Below, in pieces: positions 36,931-45,940 of a DNA stretch of 64,000 bases. The position numbers and the translations under genes were made by a program. The notes beneath the pieces were generated by a model. That model ran no database searches. It was given only the letters and a program-made list of their open reading frames with translations, and was not told the origin of the DNA. Numbering within the stretch: the stretch's first letter is position 1; every line of letters starts with the position of its first letter. Origin of the DNA: SZUA-36 sp963749115 (GTDB lineage: Bacteria; Pseudomonadota; Gammaproteobacteria; Xanthomonadales; SZUA-36); contig CAVVLP010000015.1 in NCBI GenBank assembly GCA_963749115.1, forward strand, positions 134,326 through 198,325, in the 5' to 3' direction.

Positions 36931-38985
36931 TTACTGGTATTGAATCACGATACCGGCGTACACATTGCGTTCAGGTGCCGGTTCGTAATAGCGTCCACCG
37001 AACGCATTGATGCGGATATTGCTGTTGTAGTGCTCGTTAAACAAATTATTGATACCAACGTAGGGTCGCAGCAGCAGCTTTGCAGTTTGAATTTCATAGG
37101 TGGCTCGCAATGAGGAAACCACATAGTCAGGTACTTTGACACTGTTGGAATTATTGGCAAAAAGACTGCCGGAATAACTGGTCTCGAATGCCGCTGTTAA
37201 GCCATCTTCGCTTTTATAATTGAAGCTGACAAAAGCAAAATATTCGGGTACACCCGGCAGCCGGGAACCAGAGAAATCACGCCCGTTCTCATCAATAAAC
37301 CGGTCAAACTTGAAGTCAGACCAGGTCATTGACGCATCGACACCGAAACCACCTAAGCCATTCCAGGAGACTGCGGTTTCTATCCCGTTTCGGGTCGATT
37401 TACCCGCATTGATGTAGAAGGTTCTCCCGGGCGAGTCGGGAAGCTCGTAAGGCACCAGTTCATCGTCGAGATCAATATGAAAAACAGCTATTTCGTAGTA
37501 AAGCTGTTCGGTACCGGACTTGAACCCGATTTCATAATTGACCGCTGTTTGTGGTTTCAGTGACTGGTTGAACCCCCCGCTTCCATCCGGGTTGGCCAAC
37601 TCAGTGGTCGTCGGGGTCTCGAATGAGCTACCTATGGCCGCGAATATCACACCACTTTCCAGGTTGCGATTAAGCCCAAGTGAATAACTGAGCTGATCGA
37701 AACTGACTTCACCCGAGTCATCCCCGTCATCAAGATAGCGATCTGTGACATCAAACCTGATATCGTCGTAGCGTAAGCCGGCAGTCATGTCCCAGCGCGG
37801 GCTGAATTGATACTTGCTCTGAGCGAACGCGCCATTACTGTCAACTTTTTCCCGCTGGTTCAATGTCAGTGGCCCGGTAACCCCTTGCAGGTTATCGAAC
37901 CGTTTGCGGGTATCATTCTGACGGTCAAGATCGAAACCAAGCATTAACTCCAACTGCTCAGGTAGCACGTCCGCGAAGGTGTACTGAGCACCAAAACCGT
38001 AAAAAAACCGATCCAGGTCAACGGCGCCACCCGATTCAAACGGCAGGTAGTTAGCAAAGTCGCGCCACACATAGTAATTTCTGATCATCAGGCTGCCCGC
38101 GGCACGGTCTCTTTTATACACAATGCCAACACGCTGTTGATCGAGGGCTTCGCCAGCGTCGTATAGCAGGTTTGCTGCACGTGCTGATTTACGGTCGAGG
38201 GCGACTTGTGTGGCGCTGATACCGCCCGGGTCCTGCGCACGCGGTTGATCGGTGCTGTTCAGTGCAAAGGTCAGCGAATCATCGTCACTGAGCTGGATGC
38301 CAAACCGTCCATTGAACAATGTGCCTTTTGACGCAGAATGTTCACGGTATCCATCGAGTTTCTGCGTGGCAATATTGACAAGATAATCAAACCTGTCCGC
38401 CTTGCCCCCGGTCTTCAACTGATACTTCTGGTAACCCAGCCCGCCTGCCGCCAGGTTGGCCTCGATAAACGACGGTTTCCGGCCGGATTCGCTTTCGATC
38501 ACGATGACACCCCCGGAAGCGTTTCCATAAAGGGATGACGATGGGCCACGTAACACCTGTATGCTCTTTGCAGACCCCAGATCGATACTGTCCACACCAG
38601 CCTGCCCATCCGGCAGGGTTTCGGGAATTCCATCGACAATGATCTTTATCCCGCGTATCCCAAATGCTGAGCGGGCACCAAAACCGCGTAATGAGATTCT
38701 CAGGTCCTGGGCCATGTTGTAGCGGTTTTGCATGTACAGACCCGGGATACCGGCGAGGGATTCGTCAAGAGCCAGTTGTTGCATGCCGTTTTGTATATGC
38801 TGCTGGTCGACCACGGAAACCGACCGGGCGGCTTCACGCACGGTGGTTTGCAGACGTGTTGCGGTAACGATTATTTCATCCAGTGGGTTTTCCACGGCAT
38901 CCTGGGCCAGCCCGAACGTCGGTGCACCAATCAATGCAATAATGATTTGCCACTGCCGAACTAAAGCCCGCGAGGTGCTCGTCAC
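36931..38985 (-). CDS. TonB-dependent outer-membrane receptor
   Basis: A 684-residue receptor with a signal peptide (IALIGAPTFGLAQ), a TonB box-like start (DEIIVTATRL) and a plug domain (residues about 35-160: ISLRGFGARSAFGIRGIKI, IQVLRGPSSSLYGNASGGV). The remaining 520 residues form a 22-stranded barrel ending NVYAGIVIQYQ. It resembles iron-complex receptors, but the ligand cannot be read from the sequence and no siderophore genes lie nearby. Its 3' flank carries repeat element B. Confidence 0.93.
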   Translation of the reverse strand: MTSTSRALVRQWQIIIALIGAPTFGLAQDAVENPLDEIIVTATRLQTTVREAARSVSVVDQQHIQNGMQQLALDESLAGIPGLYMQNRYNMAQDLRISLRGFGARSAFGIRGIKIIVDGIPETLPDGQAGVDSIDLGSAKSIQVLRGPSSSLYGNASGGVIVIESESGRKPSFIEANLAAGGLGYQKYQLKTGGKADRFDYLVNIATQKLDGYREHSASKGTLFNGRFGIQLSDDDSLTFALNSTDQPRAQDPGGISATQVALDRKSARAANLLYDAGEALDQQRVGIVYKRDRAAGSLMIRNYYVWRDFANYLPFESGGAVDLDRFFYGFGAQYTFADVLPEQLELMLGFDLDRQNDTRKRFDNLQGVTGPLTLNQREKVDSNGAFAQSKYQFSPRWDMTAGLRYDDIRFDVTDRYLDDGDDSGEVSFDQLSYSLGLNRNLESGVIFAAIGSSFETPTTTELANPDGSGGFNQSLKPQTAVNYEIGFKSGTEQLYYEIAVFHIDLDDELVPYELPDSPGRTFYINAGKSTRNGIETAVSWNGLGGFGVDASMTWSDFKFDRFIDENGRDFSGSRLPGVPEYFAFVSFNYKSEDGLTAAFETSYSGSLFANNSNSVKVPDYVVSSLRATYEIQTAKLLLRPYVGINNLFNEHYNSNIRINAFGGRYYEPAPERNVYAGIVIQYQ

Positions 38986-39036
38986 AAGGACAAGCCATTG
39001 TGCTGTATGTGAGTTAATGTTTTACTCATGTGAAAC

Positions 39037-40320
39037 ATGCTAAAGGTAAATATGGGAAATTTGAACAGGCAAACGATGGTACGCGATTTCCAGACCACCC
39101 GGAAGCACTCGGTCAGGGCCTGTGAGACGCTTGAGTTGGAAGACTATGGTTTGCAGGCAGCCGCATTTGCGAGCCCGCCCAAATGGCATCTTGCCCATAC
39201 CAGCTGGTTTTTTGAGACATTTATACTGAAGCCGTTTGCGAGGGACTACGAGCCGTTTCATCCCGTTTACGAAATGCTGTTCAACTCCTACTACAACGGC
39301 ATTGGACAGCCTTTCCCGCGCCCGGAAAGAGGCTTGCTTTCACGTCCGACCCTGTCAGAAGTGCTGTCATACCGGCAACATGTTGATAAGCAGATGTCTG
39401 AGTTGTTATCCCGCGATGAACACCAGCACCGGGAAACCATTGCACAACGTTGCCGGCTGGGTATCGAGCACGAAAAACAACACCAGGAATTGTTGTATAC
39501 AGATATCAAGTATTCGTTTTCCAGGAATCCCTTATACCCGGCTTTCGACAGGCAGCGCGAAGCAAAGCCTTCATCCGGTTTTGCAGAAAGTGCATGGTGT
39601 GATTTTTCCGGCGGCTTATTTAGCCTCGGTATAAACGAGCTTCCGAATGAATTTGCTTTTGATAACGAGATGCCCGAACACAAGGTGTTTATCGAACCAT
39701 TTTCGCTGGCAAATCGACTGGTCACCAACCGGGAGTACCAGGCCTTTGTCGATGATGGTGGCTACTCAAAACCTGCCTATTGGTTGGCTGATGGCTGGGC
39801 AATCGTGCAGGCCCAGCAATGGACGCAGCCGTTGTACTGGCTGGATGTGAAGGGTAAAGCGATGGAGTTTACCTTGTATGGTCTGCAGGAGAGGCAGGCG
39901 GATCAACCAGCTTGCCACCTGAGTGGTTACGAGGCTGATGCCTATGCCAACTGGGCCAATGCGCGTTTGCCTACCGAGGCTGAGTGGGAGTTTGCTGCCA
40001 GGCAGCAGGCGTTCAGTGTCAGCCCAAATGCCTTTTTACATCCTCAAGCGGCAGCGCAAAATGATAAAGCGGAACCCCTGCTGCAACTCTACGATAGTTG
40101 TTGGCAGTGGACCGCAAGTGCGTATCGGGCTTACCCGGGCTTTAAGGTTCAGAAGGGCGCGATAGGCGAATATAACGGTAAATTTATGTCAAACCAGTGG
40201 GTCTTGCGTGGTGGCTCCTGTGTTAGTAGTGCCGATCATTTGAGACCGACTTACCGGAATTTTTTCTATCCAGAAGATCGTTGGCAATTCAGTGGAATCC
40301 GCTTGGCCAGGATCACCTGA
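39037..40320 (+). CDS. egtB: Ergothioneine sulfoxide synthase EgtB
   Basis: A 427-residue non-haem iron enzyme that joins trimethylhistidine (hercynine) to a thiol with O2. The N-terminal DinB_2 domain carries the iron-binding HLAHTSWFFE near residue 52 and HEKQHQELLYTDIKY near residue 150; the C-terminal part is an FGE-sulfatase domain with WEFAARQ and the end block WVLRGGSCVSS and RPTYRNFF. It is 21 bases upstream of egtD, so both make one operon. Whether cysteine or gamma-glutamylcysteine is the thiol donor is not decided by the sequence. Confidence 0.93.
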   Translation: MLKVNMGNLNRQTMVRDFQTTRKHSVRACETLELEDYGLQAAAFASPPKWHLAHTSWFFETFILKPFARDYEPFHPVYEMLFNSYYNGIGQPFPRPERGLLSRPTLSEVLSYRQHVDKQMSELLSRDEHQHRETIAQRCRLGIEHEKQHQELLYTDIKYSFSRNPLYPAFDRQREAKPSSGFAESAWCDFSGGLFSLGINELPNEFAFDNEMPEHKVFIEPFSLANRLVTNREYQAFVDDGGYSKPAYWLADGWAIVQAQQWTQPLYWLDVKGKAMEFTLYGLQERQADQPACHLSGYEADAYANWANARLPTEAEWEFAARQQAFSVSPNAFLHPQAAAQNDKAEPLLQLYDSCWQWTASAYRAYPGFKVQKGAIGEYNGKFMSNQWVLRGGSCVSSADHLRPTYRNFFYPEDRWQFSGIRLARIT

Positions 40321-40341
40321 CATCGAACCAAAGGAGTATTC

Positions 40342-41352
40342 ATGCCGGAACCCGCGACAGCCTCGGATAAATTAAAGGGGAAGAATGTTACTTTCAGCGA
40401 TCTGCATCCACGTGTTGCAGACAAGCGCACAGAAATCCTCAGCGGATTGCAGAAAAAGCAAAAGAGCATAGACCCGAAGTATTTTTACGATAAACGTGGT
40501 TCTGAGCTGTTTGAACAAATCACCGGGCTGCCTGAGTATTATCCAACACGTACAGAGCGGCAAATACTCACGCGCGAAGCGAAAGCCATGGCGAAATTTT
40601 GTGGGCAAAACTGTGTATTGATAGAGCCTGGCAGCGGTAGCAGCGAAAAAGTCAGGTTGTTACTTGATTCCCTCAAACCGTCTGCCTATGTACCCCTGGA
40701 TATTTCCGCCGAATTTCTTAGACGATCGGCCGAGCAATTGGCAGCAGAATACCCCTGGTTAAATATCCATGCGATTTGTACTGATTTTACCAACCAGGAA
40801 GAAGCACCGGCAGGGCTTCCTGCGGGTAAGCGCGTGGTTTTTTACCCCGGCTCGACACTGGGCAACATGAAGCCAGCTGAGGCCAGTGATTTCCTTAGAA
40901 ATTTAGGACATTGGCTGAATCAGGACGGTGGTGTTTTGATCGGTATCGATATGCATAAATCGACCCGGATTTTGGAGGCGGCGTACAATGACCAGCAGGG
41001 TATAACCGCGCTTTTCAACCTGAATATACTAAGCAATATCAATGCTTTGATGGACGCAAACTTTGATATCAACCGGTTTAGCCACCGTTCTTTTTATAAT
41101 GAGGAAAAATACCGGATTGAAATGCACCTGGTGAGTAATGTGGATCAGGAGGTAAAACTGGGCGAAACAATCCTGAGGTTTGCCAGGGGTGAGACCATTC
41201 ATACCGAAAACTCCTATAAATACACATTGGAAAGTTTTCAGCAAATAGCCAGCAATGCGGGTTTTGCCATTCGCTCCAGTTGGTCGGACGAACAACAGTT
41301 GTTCAGTGTTCATTACCTTGAGCTGGATCGATACGATTTCGCGTCGAATTAA
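40342..41352 (+). CDS. egtD: Histidine N-alpha-methyltransferase EgtD
   Basis: A 336-residue SAM-dependent enzyme that trimethylates histidine to hercynine, the first step of ergothioneine synthesis. Family features are SIDPKYFYDKRGSELFEQI, TGLPEYYPTRTER, the SAM loop EPGSGSSEKVRLLL and YVPLDISAEFL, plus VVFYPGSTLGNM. Both egt enzymes are present while egtA, egtC and egtE are not visible, which is the short form common in proteobacteria. A ribosome site AAAGGAG precedes the ATG. Confidence 0.95.
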   Translation: MPEPATASDKLKGKNVTFSDLHPRVADKRTEILSGLQKKQKSIDPKYFYDKRGSELFEQITGLPEYYPTRTERQILTREAKAMAKFCGQNCVLIEPGSGSSEKVRLLLDSLKPSAYVPLDISAEFLRRSAEQLAAEYPWLNIHAICTDFTNQEEAPAGLPAGKRVVFYPGSTLGNMKPAEASDFLRNLGHWLNQDGGVLIGIDMHKSTRILEAAYNDQQGITALFNLNILSNINALMDANFDINRFSHRSFYNEEKYRIEMHLVSNVDQEVKLGETILRFARGETIHTENSYKYTLESFQQIASNAGFAIRSSWSDEQQLFSVHYLELDRYDFASN

Positions 41353-41390
41353 AACGAGTTAACCCGGCAGACAATGCAATTGCTTGCAGA

Positions 41391-41865
41391 TTAGTTCGTG
41401 TGTCCCCAACCGTGAATGTACTCTTTCAGTGTGCGGCTTTCGAAGACATTTTCTTCAAGGTGTGCGTTGAGCAGATCGCTGATCGAAATGATTCCGGCCA
41501 GGCTGGCCGTTCTCCAGGATCGGCAGATGCCTGATTTGATGCTTGATCATCATTCCCATGACGTAGTTGAGATCATCGTCGGGAACACCAATAACCAGAT
41601 CTCTCGTCATGACATCCTGAACAGGAACCTGACAAAGGACATGCTCCCGCGACGGGGCTTTCTGCAAGTGGGAACAGGTTTCTCCGCAGCATCGCAGGAT
41701 GTCCCTTTCCGTGACAATCCCGGCAATTTGCCCGTCTTCACCCATTACTATCAAAGAACCAAAGCCGTGATGGTTTAGTTCGACAATAGCCTCGTGAATG
41801 GTCTGATCAGCGCCTATAGTGACTACCTCTGACCCTTTTTCCTGAAGAATGTCTTTTATTCGCAT
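41391..41865 (-). CDS. CBS-domain pair protein (apparent frameshift)
   Basis: The protein starts at the ATG at 41865 (MRIKDILQEKGSEVVTIG). It is two CBS domains of about 60 residues each: HEAIVELNHHGFGSLIVMG and TERDILRCCGE, then QDVMTRDLVIGVPDDDL and HLPILENG. A skipped base near 41510 restores AGIISISDLLNAHLEEN and a 157-residue product ending HGWGHTN. CBS pairs bind adenine nucleotides and usually regulate other activities; no partner is identified. Confidence 0.8.
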
Positions 41866-42088
41866 TTTGAAGTTCCATATACCGGCAAAAGAAACCAAAC
41901 ACTCAAGACCTGTACTCTACACTCGAGTCAAATCTGAAAACGTGTAATGGTGAGTCATGCTATGCTCAAAATGGCAAGAAAAAATTGATTTAAGTCATAT
42001 GCTTGCGTATTTGCGTGTGCACGCAGTCAAAAATCGGTTCTTACTGTTTTATTTCCGCCCCTTGACGTACCTGCAACTGCGCCGACAA

Positions 42089-42448
42089 TCACTTAGCGAA
42101 CTCCGTGTATTTTTTTGCGTTACCCCTGGACTGATCCACGGGATATTTCTGTTTATTCGTTTCCATCTTATTTAAAGCAGCGTTCAGTAGATCAATTTCA
42201 AGTTTGTCCGCCAGGCGGACCAAATAGAGAAGTGTGTCGGCAATCTCGGTTGCAACTTCGTCGAGCTTGTCCGTTGGGAGACTCCTGCTTTGTTCTTCGG
42301 TGAGCCATTGGAAATGCTCGGTTATCTCCGCAACTTCGACGCTGAGGGCCATGCAAAGATTCTTGGGAGAATGGAACTGGTTCCAGTCGCGCTTATCCGC
42401 AAACTCACGCAAGTGATGTTTTAATGTATCTAGATCGTTGTGACTCAT
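42089..42448 (-). CDS. MazG-like nucleotide pyrophosphohydrolase
   Basis: A 119-residue enzyme from the ATG at 42448 (or 42469). The MazG/RS21-C6 active site is visible as SVEVAEITEHFQW (first ExxE) and EVATEIADTLLYLVRLADK (second ExxxD). Relatives hydrolyse non-canonical or dCTP-like nucleotides to the monophosphate. An operator-like sequence at 42551-42577 lies upstream and matches the one before the ArsR-type gene, suggesting shared control. Confidence 0.9.
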   Translation of the reverse strand: MSHNDLDTLKHHLREFADKRDWNQFHSPKNLCMALSVEVAEITEHFQWLTEEQSRSLPTDKLDEVATEIADTLLYLVRLADKLEIDLLNAALNKMETNKQKYPVDQSRGNAKKYTEFAK

Positions 42449-42550
42449 ATCTGCATTGTCCTTGGACAAGAGTGGTGTATGTTTACAGGCTTTTCGTGTT
42501 AATCAAATCCGGTAAATATACGAAGGGTTAAAAATTTATCATTGATAATA

Positions 42551-42577
42551 ACTAATATTCCAGAATAGTCGAAATAT
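42551..42577. promoter_or_regulatory. Operator-like site upstream of the MazG-like gene
   Basis: This 27-base sequence beginning ACTAATATTCC matches the one at 42940-42966 with two differences. It has dyad symmetry around TATTCC..GAATA and is A/T-rich. It sits between the ArsR-type gene and the pyrophosphohydrolase gene, which share a strand. Confidence 0.6.
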
Positions 42578-42599
42578 TAAGATTATAAAACATCGAAAA

Positions 42600-42905
42600 T
42601 CAATCCGCCTGGATAATCCAGTCCTCGGAACAGCAGTTCTGCACGAGGAATTCCATCAGTGTATCCATGTTTTCGTATTCAGCTGTGCAAATCAGGCTGC
42701 GGCTGTCGCGTTCCTGCCTAAGCAGTCCGGCGCTAACCAGCTTGGCAATATGGTGTGAAAGTGTTGATCCGGGTATGTCGAGTTCACCCCTGAGCTCACC
42801 GACCGTACTCCCTTGCGGGCCGGCCTTTACGAGATTACGAAAAATCGATAGACGGGTCGCATTTCCCAGGGCTTCAAGTTGTTTGGCTGCGGTTTCAAGT
42901 TTCAT
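42600..42905 (-). CDS. ArsR-family transcriptional regulator
   Basis: A 101-residue winged-helix repressor: ALGNATRLSIFRNLVKAGPQ, VGELRGELDIPGSTLSHHI (recognition helix) and the wing LLRQERDSRSLICTAEY. A cysteine pair near the C-terminus (NCCSED) could bind metal or sense thiols, but the canonical ELCVCDL arsenic motif is absent. Two copies of an inverted-repeat site flank the gene (42551-42577 and 42940-42966), consistent with autoregulation and control of the downstream pyrophosphohydrolase. Confidence 0.9.
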   Translation of the reverse strand: MKLETAAKQLEALGNATRLSIFRNLVKAGPQGSTVGELRGELDIPGSTLSHHIAKLVSAGLLRQERDSRSLICTAEYENMDTLMEFLVQNCCSEDWIIQAD

Positions 42906-42939
42906 ACAGATAAAATATATGCTGAAAAAACATAAGTCA

Positions 42940-42966
42940 ACTAATATTCCGGAATATTCGAAATAT
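42940..42966. promoter_or_regulatory. Operator-like site upstream of the ArsR gene
   Basis: The second copy of the 27-base site, with the dyad AATATTCCGGAATATT at its core, lies 35 bases upstream of the regulator start. ArsR proteins typically bind such imperfect palindromes near their own promoter. The A/T-rich flanks could hold the promoter itself. Confidence 0.65.
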
Positions 42967-43129
42967 AGGGTTTTGAACTAACACCAATTCAATGTTTTTA
43001 ATCTTTAAATTGCAATTGACTATGGAAGCAACGCTATTGCCACTTAGTTGCTGGTTAGCGCGAACCCGCCCTGGTGATTCCGTCTTAGAACCCGTCAGGA
43101 CTTCGGACCACATGAAATACTTTGATTAT

Positions 43130-43978
43130 TCACAGCAACCGGGACCAGAGGGGTCGTGAGATCAGCATGACCAGAAAAATGGCAGCTGGTGCCCTTTTCT
43201 TTTTGCTCCACAAAAACCTGAATTGAGCCTTGATAAATGGCGAACCCAGGAATGCGTCGGCAAGTGCCTGTGACTCACTTGCATTTACAGCTTTGAGTTC
43301 ATCGCGCTTGCTACCACCCCGAAAGCTTCGTGTCGCACCCGCATCTATCCATTCCCGGGCAATCTGCCGGGCGTCCTCCATGAGTGTGTCATGCGGGGCG
43401 ACCCACTGGACCAGGCCAGCCTCAAGAGCCTCTTCCCCGCTTGGTTTCCAGCCTTCCTCTCCAAGCATTCTGTCTGCATTTGCCTGACCCATGAGGCGTG
43501 CAAAATGCACGCTCGAACAGCCTTCCGGAGTAATCCCCAGAGCGGAAAATGGTGTTGAGAATGTTGCATTTTCCGAGGCAATGATGCCATCACAGAGTGT
43601 CGCCGAAGTCACGCTGGCGCCAATGGCAGGCCCGTTGACGGCCACCAGTATGGGTTTTGGGAAATCCAGGAAAGCATCAAAAAGTACCTGGTTGTGTTCA
43701 ACAATCATCGAGCGCAGTTTACGCGGGTGCCCTAAGCGGAGCGTTGCCGCCAAATTGACCCCGGCACAGTAATACGGGTCTGTGCCGGTCAGGATCACCA
43801 CTTTGGTTTCGTCTTCCACTGCAGCAAGCCTGAAAGCTTCTTTAAGTGCGTCCATCATCTCCATGGTCCAGCCATTGAGACGCGTAGGCCTGTTCATCGT
43901 AAGGGTCGTTACCCCACCTTGAGTTTGCGTAAGTATGAGGGGTTTGTCTGTGGATGTTTGTTTCGCATTCATTGGCAA
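43130..43978 (-). CDS. Enoyl-CoA hydratase/isomerase family protein, likely delta3,delta2-enoyl-CoA isomerase
   Basis: A 282-residue crotonase-fold protein. The oxyanion segment is AVNGPAIGASVTSATLCDG near residue 113, and TPFSALGITPEGCSS near residue 145 carries the PEGCSS glutamate that marks peroxisomal-type delta3,delta2-enoyl-CoA isomerases. It would move double bonds in unsaturated fatty acids during beta-oxidation. The basic C-terminal tail (SKKKRAPAAIFLVMLISRPL) is odd but in frame. No other beta-oxidation gene is adjacent. Confidence 0.85.
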   Translation of the reverse strand: MPMNAKQTSTDKPLILTQTQGGVTTLTMNRPTRLNGWTMEMMDALKEAFRLAAVEDETKVVILTGTDPYYCAGVNLAATLRLGHPRKLRSMIVEHNQVLFDAFLDFPKPILVAVNGPAIGASVTSATLCDGIIASENATFSTPFSALGITPEGCSSVHFARLMGQANADRMLGEEGWKPSGEEALEAGLVQWVAPHDTLMEDARQIAREWIDAGATRSFRGGSKRDELKAVNASESQALADAFLGSPFIKAQFRFLWSKKKRAPAAIFLVMLISRPLWSRLL

Positions 43979-44036
43979 TAGCCTGCAGGGGTCAGAATTC
44001 TTGCTTTGTGTTTGTTAAGTGACCACTGCATCCCCC

Positions 44037-44426
44037 TTACATTGATGGTCCACTGTTCCCTGCGTAGCAATGTTCATGATTAACCTGGCATCGATGACAA
44101 CGCTTGGCAGTTGGATAGGCCTGCAGACGCTCTATAGCGACGGAACGCTCGCAGTCAATGCATACACCATAATTACCCGCTGCAATTCGCAACAGCGCTG
44201 CATCTATATCCCTGATTTCGTTAATATGCCGGTCGATATCCGCCAACTGCAGATCAACCAGCAAGTCGGCCACTGACGCCTCCGCTGTGTCATGAACCAG
44301 GCCGGCAAGGTCGATGTAGGTCTGTTCATCCGTCTTGAGTAGCTCAAGACGTACTTCCTCACGCACTTCGAAGAAACGGTCGTTCAGGATCTTTTTGAAA
44401 TTGCAAATCTGAGTTTTGGTCAACAT
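44037..44426 (-). CDS. DksA/TraR-type C4 zinc-finger protein
   Basis: A 129-residue protein from the ATG at 44426 (MLTKTQICNFKKILN), with GAGGAG eight bases upstream. An N-terminal coiled-coil region leads to the C4 zinc finger CIDCERSVAIERLQAYP then CHRC. DksA-like proteins enter the RNA polymerase secondary channel and work with ppGpp. The conserved Asp pair at the coiled-coil tip is not clear here, so it may be a TraR-type variant. A ppGpp hydrolase-like gene lies 0.8 kb away. Confidence 0.85.
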   Translation of the reverse strand: MLTKTQICNFKKILNDRFFEVREEVRLELLKTDEQTYIDLAGLVHDTAEASVADLLVDLQLADIDRHINEIRDIDAALLRIAAGNYGVCIDCERSVAIERLQAYPTAKRCHRCQVNHEHCYAGNSGPSM

Positions 44427-44720
44427 CACGTATGCTCCTCGCCAAAGGAAATTTGTCGTCAACCCAGAATAAAACGGCTTAGCAGTCGACCGAATGATTT
44501 GGGTCAATCTCAATTACAGCCAGTCACAAATAGGGATAATAGTACCAATCGCATAAGGGCGAAAGGTTTAGATCAGGGCATTTTAGATTTCTTGCATTTG
44601 CAAAAGTGGCCAATCGGTACTATTGTTTTTCAGGTAAGCGGATATTCTGCAAGAAAACTGGTCTGTTACTCTATTCCGCCTACTCAATCATTTTAAAACA
44701 TCGACTACGGAGAATTTATA

Positions 44721-45126
44721 ATGGCAGGCAAGGGAAACAAAAAGTCAGCATCATCGAAGGTTAAAAAAACACTGGAGAAAATCGGGGCCGCTGCGCAGAA
44801 GGATATAGCATCGCTGACAGCCAATCACGCCAAGGAAATTGCTGCTCTGAAGAAATCATTGGAGGCCGTGAAAAAGAAAACCGAAAGCGAACTAATGAAA
44901 CTGAAGAAGAGCATAGAGGCCCACACAAAGAAGGCTGCGCCCAAGAAAGCACCGGCTAAGAAGGCTGCATCCAAGAAAGTCGCTACAAAGAAGGCTCCGG
45001 CTAAGAAAGCCGCAACCAAGAAGAAAGCAGTGACCAAGAAGAAAGTCTGCAACCAAGAAAGCTGCAACCAAGAAAGCTGCAACCAAGAAGGCCGCATCCA
45101 AGAAGAAAACTACTAAGAAAAAGTAA
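44721..45126 (+). CDS. Histone H1-like lysine/alanine-rich protein (apparent frameshift)
   Basis: A protein of about 134 residues with GGAG upstream of the ATG. The first half is helical and charged (EKIGAAAQKDIASLTANHA). The second half is a low-complexity tail of KKA, KKAA and ATKKA units like eukaryotic histone H1 or AlgP. One extra base near 45046 shifts the final repeats; without it the ending is ATKKAATKKAASKKKTTKKK. Repeat units of 15 bases are nearly identical in DNA. Such proteins bind DNA non-specifically or act in regulation. A terminator follows. Confidence 0.82.
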
Positions 45127-45138
45127 TCCAATACAAGC

Positions 45139-45183
45139 GGGGCCAGATGCTCCAGGGCGGAGACTATGGCCCCATATTTTTTT
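45139..45183 (+). terminator. Terminator of the histone-like gene
   Basis: GGGGCCA (45139-45145) pairs with TGGCCCC (45167-45173), with an inner CTCC/GGAG stem, and is followed by ATATTTTTTT on the plus strand. It is a clear rho-independent terminator 13 bases after the stop. Confidence 0.9.
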
Positions 45184-45247
45184 GAGCGGTGGTTTGCCGT
45201 CAGATACGTGCCAGTTTGGACTGGCGTGTTTGTGAAGTTTTACCTTC

Positions 45248-45814
45248 TTACACGCGCTTGGAGTAAGCCTGGTCGAAGAGTGCCTCCAATTCAGAATGCG
45301 TACCCCGTAACTGGTCAATCACCTGTTTTGCCCAATCGAAATATTCACGTCTTCTCTCCAGGCTCCAGGTTTCTGGCGGATCGTTCGCCAGATCACGTAG
45401 ATTACTGATTTTGTCAGCCAATTTTAGTAGCTTGGCCGGGTCGCTGATTTGGGAGGCATGCTGAATTTGCAATTGCTTTCGTTTTTGTTTGACTGTAATG
45501 GTCCGATCGTCAGTCACTTCCATCACGATATCACTGATGACCTGACCAAACTCCAATGTTAATTCATCTGCCGTCGTTTCTGTATCTTCCACGGTATCGT
45601 GTAGCAGGGCGCTACAGATTACATTGATATCCGTGATATGAACTTCGTTACAGAGGATATTGACCAGGGATATGGGATGATTGATATAGGGGAACGCATC
45701 GACATTCTTGCGGCGCTGATTCCGATGTTTATTCGCCGCGAAAGTGAGTGCCTTGACCAATAATTTAAGTTCAGCTTCTTTGGTCACGATGTAACACCTA
45801 TCAGGAATATCCAA
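45248..45814 (-). CDS. MESH1-type HD-domain ppGpp hydrolase
   Basis: A 188-residue HD protein with no synthetase or regulatory domain. HRNQRRKN, INHPISLV and ALLHDTVEDTETTADEL form the HD metal site; EVTDDRTITVKQKRKQLQ and KLLKLADKISNLRDL are characteristic of the animal and bacterial MESH1 (HDDC3) group of small alarmone hydrolases. It would cut ppGpp to GDP or GTP in the cytoplasm. A DksA-like protein is coded nearby on the same strand. Confidence 0.9.
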   Translation of the reverse strand: MDIPDRCYIVTKEAELKLLVKALTFAANKHRNQRRKNVDAFPYINHPISLVNILCNEVHITDINVICSALLHDTVEDTETTADELTLEFGQVISDIVMEVTDDRTITVKQKRKQLQIQHASQISDPAKLLKLADKISNLRDLANDPPETWSLERRREYFDWAKQVIDQLRGTHSELEALFDQAYSKRV

Positions 45815-45940
45815 AATAATGGTAACAGGAGTCCGGAGCCAGGTTAAAAGCCATATTAACCAGGGCCTATTGTAGACCTTGGAATTTAAAAACTCACCAT
45901 TAAATCCAGGGTGTGACGCTATTGTGAGCAGTTGTGTTGT

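Noticed and set aside
44990..45110. CRISPR-like or minisatellite reading of the 15-base repeats
   Set aside because: They are in-frame codon repeats of a low-complexity protein tail, with no spacers.
44890..45120. Long minus-strand hydrophobic frames opposite the histone-like gene
   Set aside because: They are shadows of Lys/Ala repeats (AAG/GCN read backwards gives Leu, Phe, Gly, Cys runs).
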